Of a stretch of DNA of 64,000 nucleotides, positions 48,849 through 57,197 are shown one piece after another. Source of the DNA: Pseudomonadota bacterium. Its GTDB lineage: Bacteria; Pseudomonadota; Alphaproteobacteria; Micropepsales; Micropepsaceae. Below the pieces are notes generated by a model. That model had not been told where the DNA came from. It made no database searches and saw only the letters and a program-made list of their open reading frames with translations. Position 1 is the stretch's first letter. The number at the start of each line of letters is the position of its first letter. The DNA is taken from NCBI GenBank assembly GCA_016201105.1, contig JACQDN010000036.1, forward strand, positions 1 to 64,000. Reading direction: 5' to 3'. Made by a program: the position numbers and the translations under genes.

Positions 48849-50068
48849 TGCTGGCTGCCTTTTAATTTTCCCGGCGCGGTTTCCGGAAACCAGAACATAG
48901 CTACGATGCCCACCACGCAGAAAAACCCCAGATCGACGACATCGCCGTTGGTCATCGAATGCCCGCCTCGCCCGATCAACAGCATGCCCGTCAGAATGGC
49001 AACCGTCTGCACTATTCCCATTCCGCGAGCGCGCCACGGCGTTGGAAAAACTTCAGTGAGCGCAACGAGAGTTGCCATGCCATATAGCGTACGCAGGATA
49101 ACCAGCACGAGCATTGCGATAAGATAGAGTTGAACGAATTTTGTCGTTACAACAAATAGAAAAATCGGAATAAAGAGAACGAGCAGCAATATGCCTGGAA
49201 CCAGAACCAAAGGTCTGCGGCCGAATATGTCGGAAAGCCAACCACCGACAGGTGCGAACAGGGCAGCGACAGTACTGCTAGCCAGGGCAATCTGCACAAA
49301 TGTGTTGGCTGTCCTGAATTCTGGTTTGACGTTTGTTTGTGCGATGAGTTGGGCGGAGCTAAGCACAGTTAGAGACATTACGGCCAAGAAGCTGGCGACT
49401 ACAGCACCCCATCGCAATCGATCGGGGCGTATCGGTGGATCAGATGCGCTTTCGCGCTCTCGCACATCTTCTAGATGCTTCCAAGTTATCAATGCCCATG
49501 GAACCAGCAGAGCGCTGAAAAGGAAGGATATTCGCAATATCGATTCACGTGGGTCGTTCGGATTTGACCATCTGGCGACAGCTACCAATCCAGCTAGGAC
49601 TGATCCCAAGCCTGCGGAAAATGCCTGAACAGATACATACAAACCCCGTCTGTCAGGCGGCGCAGCTTCCAACAATAAGACCGTAACGGAAACGATGCAG
49701 CCGCCGAAAGAAAAGCCCTGCAACAGGTGAAACAGAACAACCAGGATCGACGCTGTTGTGTGCAGGGTGTCATAGGGCGGCACGAGAGCCAAGGCGAGGG
49801 TGCTGAGACCGAATAGCAGAAAAGAAAATACGATCGCGAGCTTGCGACTTCGCCAATCCGAAACGGTGCCAAGGGCAGCGGCTCCGATCACTGGCGTGAG
49901 ACCCGATGAATAGAAACTGATCGTCAAGAGCAACTCGCTGGACGGATCGCTTGAAGGAAAATATCTGCCAACGCCTAGCGTAACGAGATTGGTATATGCT
50001 TCAGCCCCAAAGCTGACGAGCATCGTACCCACGGCAACGAGTGCAACACCGCGTGGACCACTATTCAT
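48845..50068 (-). CDS. MFS transporter, metabolite:H+ symporter type
   Basis: A 407-aa major facilitator with 12 helices. The loop 2-3 signature is GTVSDWRSRKLAIVFSF, and the loop 8-9 motif is GGWLSDIFGRRPLVLVPG. The MHS-type pattern suggests uptake of an organic acid or osmolyte. The GC content is visibly lower than in neighbouring genes (many A/T-ending codons and runs such as aaaaatcgg), suggesting relatively recent acquisition. It is translated with the downstream lipase (ATGA). Confidence 0.87.
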   Translation of the reverse strand: MNSGPRGVALVAVGTMLVSFGAEAYTNLVTLGVGRYFPSSDPSSELLLTISFYSSGLTPVIGAAALGTVSDWRSRKLAIVFSFLLFGLSTLALALVPPYDTLHTTASILVVLFHLLQGFSFGGCIVSVTVLLLEAAPPDRRGLYVSVQAFSAGLGSVLAGLVAVARWSNPNDPRESILRISFLFSALLVPWALITWKHLEDVRERESASDPPIRPDRLRWGAVVASFLAVMSLTVLSSAQLIAQTNVKPEFRTANTFVQIALASSTVAALFAPVGGWLSDIFGRRPLVLVPGILLLVLFIPIFLFVVTTKFVQLYLIAMLVLVILRTLYGMATLVALTEVFPTPWRARGMGIVQTVAILTGMLLIGRGGHSMTNGDVVDLGFFCVVGIVAMFWFPETAPGKLKGSQQ

Positions 50069-50221
50069 TTCGACATTTGCAGTACCATTTCGGAACTACT
50101 ACAGCGTTGTCAAACGCAAACGCCGCGCGGGGTTGAAGCGGGCGCGGCGTCAAGCGTTGCGGTGCGAAGGCGCGTGCCATCGCGGGCGGTGATGAAGTGT
50201 GAGCTGAGATTCACTGACAAT

Positions 50222-50288
50222 GCGAATAGCGAATGGCGAGTAGCGAATAGGGACGTCTACTACTCGCTATTCACTACTCACGATTCGC
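50222..50288. repeat. Imperfect inverted repeat with internal direct repeats
   Basis: A 29-base arm (50222-50250) built from gcgaatagcgaatggcgag-type repeats faces a 29-base complementary arm (50260-50288) across a 9-base loop. It sits between two minus-strand genes (MFS upstream start, SCP2 stop) and could terminate SCP2. Confidence 0.65.
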
Positions 50289-50295
50289 CCATGAA

Positions 50296-50619
50296 CTAGC
50301 CGCGTGCCTTTTGCAGCACAGGGCCGAGCTTCATGGCTAGGCCCATATCGCCGGCGACGCGCAGCTTGCCCTGCATGAAGGCGGAGGTGCCGTCGAGTTC
50401 GCCCTTCACCATCTTCTGGAAGGTGTCGAGGCTGACGGTGATCGTGCAGTCGGCATTCTTGCCGGCGCCATCGGACACCGTGTTCGGCGTGGCCTTGCCG
50501 TCGATCAGGACGGAGCCGGAATCGCCGAAGTCGAATTTGAGGATGCCGCCAAGGCCCGAATTGGCGCCGATCGCTCCACCCATTTGCTTGATGATTTCCT
50601 GTACTTCTGGCGAGCTCAT
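50296..50619 (-). CDS. SCP2 sterol-carrier-like domain protein
   Basis: A 107-aa stand-alone SCP2 domain that binds lipid-like ligands. Typical segments are ILKFDFGDSGSVLIDGKATP and DCTITVSLDTFQKMVKGELDG, ending FMQGKLRVAGDMGLAMKLG. Start is ATG 50619 with an aaggaacg ribosome binding site. The leader just upstream holds the 15-bp tandem repeat. Such proteins often accompany lipid-metabolising enzymes. Confidence 0.9.
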   Translation of the reverse strand: MSSPEVQEIIKQMGGAIGANSGLGGILKFDFGDSGSVLIDGKATPNTVSDGAGKNADCTITVSLDTFQKMVKGELDGTSAFMQGKLRVAGDMGLAMKLGPVLQKARG

Positions 50620-50633
50620 GAAATTCGTTCCTT

Positions 50634-50708
50634 CCCTTGAGATTCTGGCCCTTGAGATTTTGGCCCTTGAGATTCAGGTCCCTGAGATTCAGGTCCCTGA
50701 GATTCAGC
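50634..50708. repeat. Five-copy 15-bp tandem repeat in the SCP2 leader
   Basis: Units cccttgagattctgg, cccttgagattttgg, cccttgagattcagg, tccctgagattcagg and a last near-complete tccctgagattcag lie head to tail. They begin 15 bp upstream of the SCP2 ATG, beside its ribosome binding site. The other 240 bp of this 333-bp gap (50709-50952) hold no supported gene. Confidence 0.9.
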
Positions 50709-50952
50709 CTTGAAAAAGTGCGGCTCCCCGCTCACTTGCCGCCCCAGGACGGCGCGCGGATTTGAGCATTTGTCAGTGCGGCGCACAACTCCCGAAAGGC
50801 AGGAAAACCAAGGGAAAAGACCGTGAATGGGCCTCTGCCGCAGCGTATTGGCCTGTCTGAGAACTCGACCTAAGGTGGCCCGGATCGGTGGCTGAGGGGA
50901 ACGGGCCTGTCGAGCGCCAGCCACGGCAAAATAGAGCCACGAGGGAGATGTC

Positions 50953-51843
50953 ATGAGCGTGAAGGACCGCGCAAACGTGCTCGCATTCCTGTCGCAGAAT
51001 GCGGGCGGGGAAAACTTCGATATCGCCGCCCAGCGTGCGCGGCTTGAGACGCTCGCCGATTTCTTTCCCGTGCCGGAAGGAACCGAAGTCGAGTCCGCGA
51101 CGATCGGTGGTGTGAAAGGAGAATGGGTTCGCAGCAGACGTGCAGGGCGCGGCGCCGCACTCCTCTATCTGCATGGGGGCGGCTATGTGGTGGGTTCGCC
51201 GAAATCGCATCGTCATCTCGCGGGCGCATTCAGCGACATGAGCGGACTGCCGGTCTTTTCGGCCGACTATCGTCTGGCACCGGAGAATCCTTTTCCCGCC
51301 GCCGTCGACGATGCCGTCGCCGCTTACAAAGGATTGCTCGATTCCGGCCTACCCGCTTTCAAACTCGCGATCGCGGGCGACAGCGCCGGCGGTGGGCTCG
51401 CCATCGCGACACTCGTTGCGTTGCGCGACAAGGCGATTGCGCTTCCGGCTTGCGCCGTTGCGCTCTCCCCCTGGGTGGATTTGAGTCAGGGCGGCGAAGT
51501 TTATCGCGCGCGGGCCAAGCGCGATCCGATCGTGAGCAAAGAAAACCTCGATCAGATGGCGGCTGCCTATCTCGCCGGCAAGAATCCGGAGACGCCGCTG
51601 GCCTCGCCGCTGTTTGCCAATCTGAAAGGCTTGCCGCCGTTGCTGCTGCAGGTGGGCACTGAGGAAGCGCTCTATGACGATACGGTTGGGTTGAAGGCGC
51701 GCGCGGAGGAGGCCGGCGTCGAAGTCTCCGCCGAATCCTGGGGCGGTATGGTGCATGTCTGGCACATTTTTTATCCCATTCTTTCCGAAGGTCGCGACGC
51801 CATCGCCCGTGCGGCCTCGTTCCTCAAGGGTCATATCGAATGA
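50953..51843 (+). CDS. Alpha/beta hydrolase of the hormone-sensitive lipase family
   Basis: A 296-aa esterase. The oxyanion motif is LYLHGGGYVVGSPKSHR and the nucleophile elbow is IAGDSAGGGLA. The catalytic acid and His lie in GTEEALYDDTVGL and MVHVWHIF. Start ATG 50953 follows gagggagatg. It overlaps the next gene by 4 bp. A paralogue of the same family lies at 58924. Confidence 0.92.
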   Translation: MSVKDRANVLAFLSQNAGGENFDIAAQRARLETLADFFPVPEGTEVESATIGGVKGEWVRSRRAGRGAALLYLHGGGYVVGSPKSHRHLAGAFSDMSGLPVFSADYRLAPENPFPAAVDDAVAAYKGLLDSGLPAFKLAIAGDSAGGGLAIATLVALRDKAIALPACAVALSPWVDLSQGGEVYRARAKRDPIVSKENLDQMAAAYLAGKNPETPLASPLFANLKGLPPLLLQVGTEEALYDDTVGLKARAEEAGVEVSAESWGGMVHVWHIFYPILSEGRDAIARAASFLKGHIE

Positions 51844-52259
51844 CGTTGGGAGCGAGCGAAAATCCGCCGGAACTGGGCGGCGTCATTCCGGAACATCCGC
51901 AAAAGCGCGATTTGCTTGGAATTTTCTGCTTCTATTTTCACTTCGTGGTGATGCTCTACATCGTGCTCGGCTGGTTGGTACCGTTGCAAGCCGCGCTCGG
52001 TTTCTATCTCGTGTTTTTGCCGGGCGTATTCGCGCAATGGCAATTCAACAAGAATTCGTGCGTACTGAACAACATCGAAAGCTGGCTGCGGACGCGCCAA
52101 TGGCGCGATCCCAACAATCGCGAGGAAGGCGCCTGGCTTCAAACACTGATCAACGACCTCACTGGTTGGGGCATTACCGCGCGACAGATGGATCTTTTCA
52201 CCAACGGTGTGCTGGTGCTGTTGTGGGGGCTCGGGCTGTATCATCTGTTCTGGTGGTAA
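51840..52259 (+). CDS. Two-helix membrane protein, unknown function
   Basis: A 139-aa protein with a helical hairpin (FYFHFVVMLYIVLGWLVPL, ALGFYLVFLPGVFAQWQFN) and a C-terminal helix (FTNGVLVLLWGLGLYHLFWW). QFNKNSCVLNNIESWLRTRQ and the loop to GWGITARQ are conserved-looking. I do not recognise a function. It is translationally coupled to the esterase gene. A decayed copy of its 3' end lies at 57140-57197. Confidence 0.8.
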   Translation: MTLGASENPPELGGVIPEHPQKRDLLGIFCFYFHFVVMLYIVLGWLVPLQAALGFYLVFLPGVFAQWQFNKNSCVLNNIESWLRTRQWRDPNNREEGAWLQTLINDLTGWGITARQMDLFTNGVLVLLWGLGLYHLFWW

Positions 52260-52260
52260 G

Positions 52261-54387
52261 CTATGCGCGCGTGGCGCGCCGAATGGCGATAGAGACGATC
52301 TCCTCTGTCAAAAGTTGCGGAAGCACGACCGGTCGATCGCCATTTGCACCGTACACGAGGTAGAGCGGTACGCCGGCGCGTCCCTGTTCGGCCAAGGCAT
52401 GAGCGATGGTAGCGTCACGGCGGGTCCAATCGGCCACCATATAAACCGCACCGGCGCGCGCGAATGCGCGTGCAATTGTCGGGCGCGAGAGAACGATGCG
52501 TTCGTTGACTTGGCAGGTGATGCACCAGGCGGCAGTGAAGTCGACGAATACGGGCTTTCCTCGGGCTCGCAGCTCGGCCAAGCGTTGTGGAGAAAAAGGT
52601 ACCTGCGGAAGACCCGCTGCGACTGTCGCGTCCCGCGGATTGAACGCATCCGTTTCCGCACCGCGCAACCCCATCATCGTAAGGATGACAGTCGCAATCA
52701 ACGCCGCGAGGCTCGCGATTTGGAATGCGCGTGCGCCGCGGCCGGAGCGTCGTTGGGCCTCGCCAAAGCTCCAGGCAGCGAACGCGAGGATAACGCCGGC
52801 ACCAAGCAATGAGGCTAGCGCGCTTGTCCCCGCTTGGAGCGTCAGCACCCAAGCCAACCAGCCTGCAGTCGCGAACATTGGAAACGCCAGGGCGGTCTTC
52901 ATCGTCACCATCCAGACACCTGGCCGCGGAAGGCGGCTCGCCAATTTGGGCGCGAAGGCGAACACCACATAAGGCGCGGCAAATCCAAAACCCAAGGCGG
53001 TAAAGATAGTGGCGATCGTCAAAGGGTTTTGCACGAGAGCATAGGCGACGGCGCTCGCCATAAAGGGCGCCGTGCAAGGGGCCGCAACCACCACCGCGAG
53101 CACGCCGGTCAGGAACGCGCTTGTAGCGCCGCTATGCGCGGCAACGTTTGCGCCGGCGCGCTGAAACAAGAGGCCCGCCTCAAAGGTGCCCACCAGATTG
53201 AGTCCCACAAGCAGCATGAGCAGCGCCAGTCCGGCGACCACGACGGGTGATTGCATCTGAAACCCCCAGCCGACCTCGGCTCCGGCCGCCTTGGCTGCGA
53301 GCAAGAGGCTGGCGAGCGCTAAAAAAGTCGCCAGGACGCCGGCCAGATACGACAAACTCTGCACGCGGATTTGTTGCGCTCCGCGCTTAGGTCCCGCAAA
53401 CGAAAGCACCTTCAGCGAGAGTATCGGCAGAACGCAAGGCATGAGGTTGAGGATGAGACCGCCAAGAAACGCAAACGCTATCGCACTCAATAAGCCCAGT
53501 GACAGGGCGGTATCGAGATTGTTGCCGTCTCGTGCTCCGCTTGAACCGCGAGCGTCACGAGGCAGCGGGCCTTCGTGTGCGACGATCTCGTAGGATTGTG
53601 TCCCCAAGGACAATACACCGCTTATGGAACGCGGATAGTGCGCGGCCGAAAACGCCAGCCCCGGTGCTATCGCCAAGGTCAGACCCTTTGAGCCGCGCTC
53701 CAAAATCTGAGGCCGGGCGTGGTCGATGAGACCTGTCTGGCTTGGAAAGAAGTAAGCATGAGAAAAATCGCCGCTTCGAACGGCTGGACCCGTCACCGCG
53801 ATCTTCAGAATGCCGTTTTCGCGATTCATCACCGCGGTCAACGCCGCCGTCTTCGGGGCGTGGGCGACTGTCTTGGAAACCTCGCTTCCCCATTTCGCAT
53901 CGGCGTGGGGTCGTGCGGTCACCGGCAGGCGCAGCGAGAGGTCTGCCTGTTCAGGGATGCAGATGTCGCTGCAAACCAGCAGTGAAACATGCGCCCGGAT
54001 CTCCGCTATCGAGCCTGGCATCGCGATTGCCGGCGGTGTCAGTGCGACCGGCAGCAACACCGATCCTTCGTAGCCGTAGTTCATGAGCGGGCCGACCGGC
54101 AGCTTCGAAGGAACCGGCCAGATGATCGATCCAGCGGTCCAGCCCTTTGGCAGGGACCAGGCGATCTGTGGCGGCTCGCCGGAATCGCCGGCGTTGCGCC
54201 AATACGTATGCCAATCCGGGGCGATGTGTTGGCTGAGCGCGACATAAACGGCGTGGCCCGGTGTAGCGGTGCCGGCGGGAGCAAGTTCCACCACATCGTG
54301 TCCCGTGTTGACGGGCCCCGTGGCTTGTGCGGGTCCCGTCAACATCAGAATCGTGGCGCTTGCGAATGCAGCGGCCATGAGTTTCAT
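52261..54387 (-). CDS. DsbD/ScsB-like thiol:disulfide transporter with C-terminal thioredoxin domain
   Basis: A 708-aa membrane protein passing reducing power from the cytoplasm to the periplasm. It has a signal peptide (AAAFASATILMLTGPAQA). The N-terminal ~260 aa form a DsbD-alpha-like domain (LLVCSDICIPEQADLSLRLP). The eight-helix core holds the two key cysteines (LNLMPCVLPILSLKV and VVVAAPCTAPFMASAVA). The C-terminal thioredoxin-like domain has FTAAWCITCQVNE. Start ATG 54387; an upstream open extension is unsupported. It follows a redoxin gene by 31 bp, which may be its client. Confidence 0.9.
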   Translation of the reverse strand: MKLMAAAFASATILMLTGPAQATGPVNTGHDVVELAPAGTATPGHAVYVALSQHIAPDWHTYWRNAGDSGEPPQIAWSLPKGWTAGSIIWPVPSKLPVGPLMNYGYEGSVLLPVALTPPAIAMPGSIAEIRAHVSLLVCSDICIPEQADLSLRLPVTARPHADAKWGSEVSKTVAHAPKTAALTAVMNRENGILKIAVTGPAVRSGDFSHAYFFPSQTGLIDHARPQILERGSKGLTLAIAPGLAFSAAHYPRSISGVLSLGTQSYEIVAHEGPLPRDARGSSGARDGNNLDTALSLGLLSAIAFAFLGGLILNLMPCVLPILSLKVLSFAGPKRGAQQIRVQSLSYLAGVLATFLALASLLLAAKAAGAEVGWGFQMQSPVVVAGLALLMLLVGLNLVGTFEAGLLFQRAGANVAAHSGATSAFLTGVLAVVVAAPCTAPFMASAVAYALVQNPLTIATIFTALGFGFAAPYVVFAFAPKLASRLPRPGVWMVTMKTALAFPMFATAGWLAWVLTLQAGTSALASLLGAGVILAFAAWSFGEAQRRSGRGARAFQIASLAALIATVILTMMGLRGAETDAFNPRDATVAAGLPQVPFSPQRLAELRARGKPVFVDFTAAWCITCQVNERIVLSRPTIARAFARAGAVYMVADWTRRDATIAHALAEQGRAGVPLYLVYGANGDRPVVLPQLLTEEIVSIAIRRATRA

Positions 54388-54418
54388 GGAAAATTCCTTC
54401 CCGCTTCGCCTGCGCGAT

Positions 54419-55051
54419 TCAGTACTCGACCGCGCATCCGTACGGCGTTGTCTCGGGTGTCGCGACTTGTCGTCCCGCGCTAAGATCGTTGATCGCATCG
54501 CGCACATACGGGCGCTTCACCGCATGGTCGGTTTCGGGGACGTCGTCGAGCGCGCCCTGATAGGCGAGGCGGCCCTGAGCGTCGACCACATACATTCCCG
54601 GCGTCGTGCGCGCGCCGTAACTGCGCCCGATGCTGCTATTGGTGTCGAACAAAAAGGCGCTGACAATTGCGCCGGTCTTGGCAATGCGCGCATTGGCGGC
54701 TTCGGGTGTCAAGAAACCCGGTTTGCTCGAATTCGCGGTATCGATCGAAAGCCAAACCACTTTCTTGTTGTGAGCGTAGCGCTGCAGTTTCTGCATCACT
54801 TGCGCGCCGTATTTGCGCGCGACATAGGGGCAAACGGGACTGGTCCACTCCAGCACCACCGAGGAGCCGCGATAGTCGGACAAATGATGCTGACGGCCGT
54901 CGCTTCCCATGGCTGTGAAGTCGGGTGCGAGGGCTCCGATCTGGATGTGCGAAAGCGGAGCGGAAGCAAGGGCTTCGGTTGGGGCAATCAGCGCTGTCGT
55001 GGTGAGGAAGAAAAAGGCGAGTTTCAGGACATGTGTGGCTGAAGAAATCAT
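54419..55051 (-). CDS. Exported redoxin / thioredoxin-fold protein with single active-site Cys
   Basis: A 210-aa protein with a signal peptide (LAFFFLTTTALIAPTEALA). The thioredoxin-fold site is WTSPVCPYVARKYG: one Cys, no CxxC, with cis-Pro in ARTTPGMYVVDAQG. This is the pattern of redoxin / peroxiredoxin-like proteins. It should act in the periplasm, and the adjacent DsbD-like transporter could reduce it. A ribosome binding site (gggaga) precedes ATG 55051. It is divergent from the kinase gene across 190 bp holding a dyad. Confidence 0.87.
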   Translation of the reverse strand: MISSATHVLKLAFFFLTTTALIAPTEALASAPLSHIQIGALAPDFTAMGSDGRQHHLSDYRGSSVVLEWTSPVCPYVARKYGAQVMQKLQRYAHNKKVVWLSIDTANSSKPGFLTPEAANARIAKTGAIVSAFLFDTNSSIGRSYGARTTPGMYVVDAQGRLAYQGALDDVPETDHAVKRPYVRDAINDLSAGRQVATPETTPYGCAVEY

Positions 55052-55090
55052 TGAGTGGTCTCCCTGGTTGTTGTCGGAAGGCAGACGCGT

Positions 55091-55113
55091 TGGAACATGG
55101 TGAACGTGTTCCA
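55091..55113. promoter_or_regulatory. Dyad-symmetric candidate operator TGGAACA-N9-TGTTCCA
   Basis: A perfect 7-bp inverted repeat (55091-55097 and 55107-55113) lies in the 190-bp divergent region, 40 bp upstream of the redoxin ATG. It could bind the LuxR-type regulator encoded by the other divergent operon. No other dyad stands out in this region. Confidence 0.5.
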
Positions 55114-55241
55114 TCTTGACTGCCGAACTGGCCGATCTCGTTCAGGATGGCGGGCTGCCTGAAAAGCCGGTAGTGCTGGAAGTCACTCCATGACTTTCGG
55201 CACGGGTCGCGCTTAAATCGAGCGCCTAGGATGGCCGTCTA

Positions 55242-56411
55242 ATGTCGACCCAATTTCACCGCTTGCTGCGAAATACCAGTTATCTGGTCTGGCTCAGCGT
55301 GCTGTTGCCGGTCATGATCGATGCGTTGCAAGTCCACCGATCGCAGGCGTTGAGCAAGTCCGGTCTGTGGATCGCGTTGTGGCTCATGTTCGGAGTGGCC
55401 CTTGTTGTGGGCGCGCGCGCCGCCGCCACGCCGTTGCGCACGCGGTTGACGATGTTCGGCCTTCAGACCGCGGCGGCCCTCGCCATGACGTGGTTGAGGC
55501 CGGATTTCTACGTCGGCTTCCTTCTGATCATCATTGCATGGCAACTGGCGATCTTTCTGCCCGTGCGGATCGCCGCTGGTTGGGTGTTGGCACAAGCGGC
55601 GCTTTTGTTCCTCGTGCTGTCACCGATCTGTGCCGACGGCTGCGGCTGGGTCGCTTCAACGGTCTATTTCGCCTTCCAAGTGTTCTTCGTTGTAACCGTA
55701 CTTTTGGTCAAGAAGGAATGGGAAGCGCGACTTGAGCAATCGCGCACCGCCGACGAACTTGGCGCGGCTCAGGCTCTACTCGTCGAGCGAAGTCGATCTC
55801 AGGAGCGGTTGCGGCTGTCGCAGGAGCTGCACGATGTCATGGGTCATCGGCTGACGGCACTTGCGATCAATTTGGAAATTGGACTTAACAGTCGGCAGGC
55901 CGAGGAGCGCGAAGACGCCATCGGCAAGGCCCGAAACGTCGCGCAGGACATGATCGCCGATGTGCGCGAGGTCGTGGGCGCGCTCAGGCGCACGGACGGC
56001 ACGCAGGGTCTTGATTTCGCCAAAGCGCTTGAAACCCTTGCGCACAACGCCCCCGAATTGGAGGTGCACGTATCTGCGCCCGCGGGTATTCGGCTGGAGG
56101 ATCCCGAACAGGCGCATGCATTCTTGCGTGGCGCCCAGGAAATCATAACAAACACGCTCAAGCATGCCCAAGCGCGGAACCTTTGGATCGACGTCACATT
56201 CGATTCCGGTCGTTTGATGATGCGCGCCGCAGACGATGGGAAGACGGCGCCTGCGAATCATTTCGATGCTGGAACTGCTGGTATTGGGCTTGCCGGTATG
56301 CGCGAACGCTTTCTGCGGCTGGGCGGAGGTGTCGAAGTCTCTTCGTTTGTCGGACAGGGTTTCACTGTACAGGCGTGGTTGCCGCTGATGTCGGCGGTTT
56401 CGACCTCATGA
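55242..56411 (+). CDS. NarL-family sensor histidine kinase (HisKA_3)
   Basis: A 389-aa kinase. About five hydrophobic helices occupy residues 10-165 (LWIALWLMFGVALVVGARAA, FQVFFVVTVLLV). A coiled-coil leads to the phosphorylated His in RLSQELHDVMGHRLTALAI. The ATPase domain has FLRGAQEIITNTLKHAQA (N-box) and GTAGIGLAGMRERFLRLGG (G-box). It is coupled to its regulator (ATGA). It belongs to the DesK/YdfH-like group whose signal is often membrane or redox state; the signal here is unknown. Confidence 0.93.
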   Translation: MSTQFHRLLRNTSYLVWLSVLLPVMIDALQVHRSQALSKSGLWIALWLMFGVALVVGARAAATPLRTRLTMFGLQTAAALAMTWLRPDFYVGFLLIIIAWQLAIFLPVRIAAGWVLAQAALLFLVLSPICADGCGWVASTVYFAFQVFFVVTVLLVKKEWEARLEQSRTADELGAAQALLVERSRSQERLRLSQELHDVMGHRLTALAINLEIGLNSRQAEEREDAIGKARNVAQDMIADVREVVGALRRTDGTQGLDFAKALETLAHNAPELEVHVSAPAGIRLEDPEQAHAFLRGAQEIITNTLKHAQARNLWIDVTFDSGRLMMRAADDGKTAPANHFDAGTAGIGLAGMRERFLRLGGGVEVSSFVGQGFTVQAWLPLMSAVSTS

Positions 56412-57049
56412 TTGAAGTCTGTCTTGTCGAGGATCAGGCGCTCGTACGCGAAGGTATCGAGACGCTATTGAATCTGACCGACGACATACGCGTGACGGCT
56501 TGCGCCACTGACGGAATTGAGGCGCTCGAAATCCTTCGTGCGACGAAACCGGATGTGGTCCTTCTGGATATCCGAATGCCGCGGCTTGACGGGCTGGGTG
56601 TTTTGAAAGTGCTGGCCCAGGACCCCTCATGCGCGGCAGCCGTGATCATTCTCACCACCTTCGACGACGATCATTCGGTCCTTGAGGGCCTTCGCCTTGG
56701 TGCCCGCGGTTACCTGCTCAAGGATGTGAGCTTTGCAAAGCTCACCGCGGCCATCCGAACTGTTGCGGCAGGCGGCACTCTCGTCAGCCCGGCGGTCACC
56801 GAACGACTGCTGCGCGGCCTGCACACGCGCCCGGTCAAGCCTTCGAACGTACAGCTTGAGGACTTGACCCCCCGCGAGTTGGAAGTATTGCGCCTGATGA
56901 GCGGTGGATTCAGCAATGCAGAAATTGCTTCGGCGCTGAACCTCACGGAAGGCACGGTTAAGAACCACGTCTCCAGCATACTCGCCAAGCTCAACACGCG
57001 TGATCGCGTGCGTGCGATACTAAAGGGGATAGAGTGTGGTCTCGTTTAG
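56408..57049 (+). CDS. NarL/LuxR-type response regulator
   Basis: A 213-aa regulator. The receiver has VCLVEDQALVREGIETLLN and the phosphoacceptor in DVVLLDIRMPRLDGLG. The C-terminal helix-turn-helix is LTPRELEVLRLMSGGFSNAE, with IASALNLTEGTVKNHVSSIL. It is the partner of the kinase just upstream. Target genes probably include its own operon and the divergent redoxin-DsbD pair; this is inference from position. Confidence 0.94.
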   Translation: MIEVCLVEDQALVREGIETLLNLTDDIRVTACATDGIEALEILRATKPDVVLLDIRMPRLDGLGVLKVLAQDPSCAAAVIILTTFDDDHSVLEGLRLGARGYLLKDVSFAKLTAAIRTVAAGGTLVSPAVTERLLRGLHTRPVKPSNVQLEDLTPRELEVLRLMSGGFSNAEIASALNLTEGTVKNHVSSILAKLNTRDRVRAILKGIECGLV

Positions 57050-57119
57050 GCGACTTCAAACTCGATGGGCCCGATGCTCCAGGAAGAAATGTGCCGTTTG
57101 CGAAAGGCTTGCGCCGTCG

Positions 57120-57197
57120 GTGGTATCGCGGTGGATAACCACCAAGGTGTTCGTGCTGTTGTGGGGGCTTGGATTTTATCATCTGTTGTGGTGGTGA
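57120..57197 (+). pseudogene. Decayed copy of the two-helix membrane protein C-terminus
   Basis: A reading frame ending in TGA at 57195-57197 encodes VFVLLWGLGFYHLLWW, against VLVLLWGLGLYHLFWW at the end of the intact gene (51840-52259). Upstream, WITTK corresponds loosely to GWGITARQ. The rest of the gene is missing. The TGA overlaps the probable GTG start of the TraB gene. Confidence 0.65.

Noticed and set aside
50616-50954. 112-codon minus-strand frame with SQGPE repeats ending in ATGA with the SCP2 start
   Set aside because: Apart from the tandem-repeat part the sequence looks random and its start overlaps the divergent esterase gene. Kept only as a remark in the minisatellite finding.
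52204-57197. Similar 50-bp segments as attachment sites of an integrated island
   Set aside because: They are only about 75-80% alike, are coding, and no integrase lies between them.
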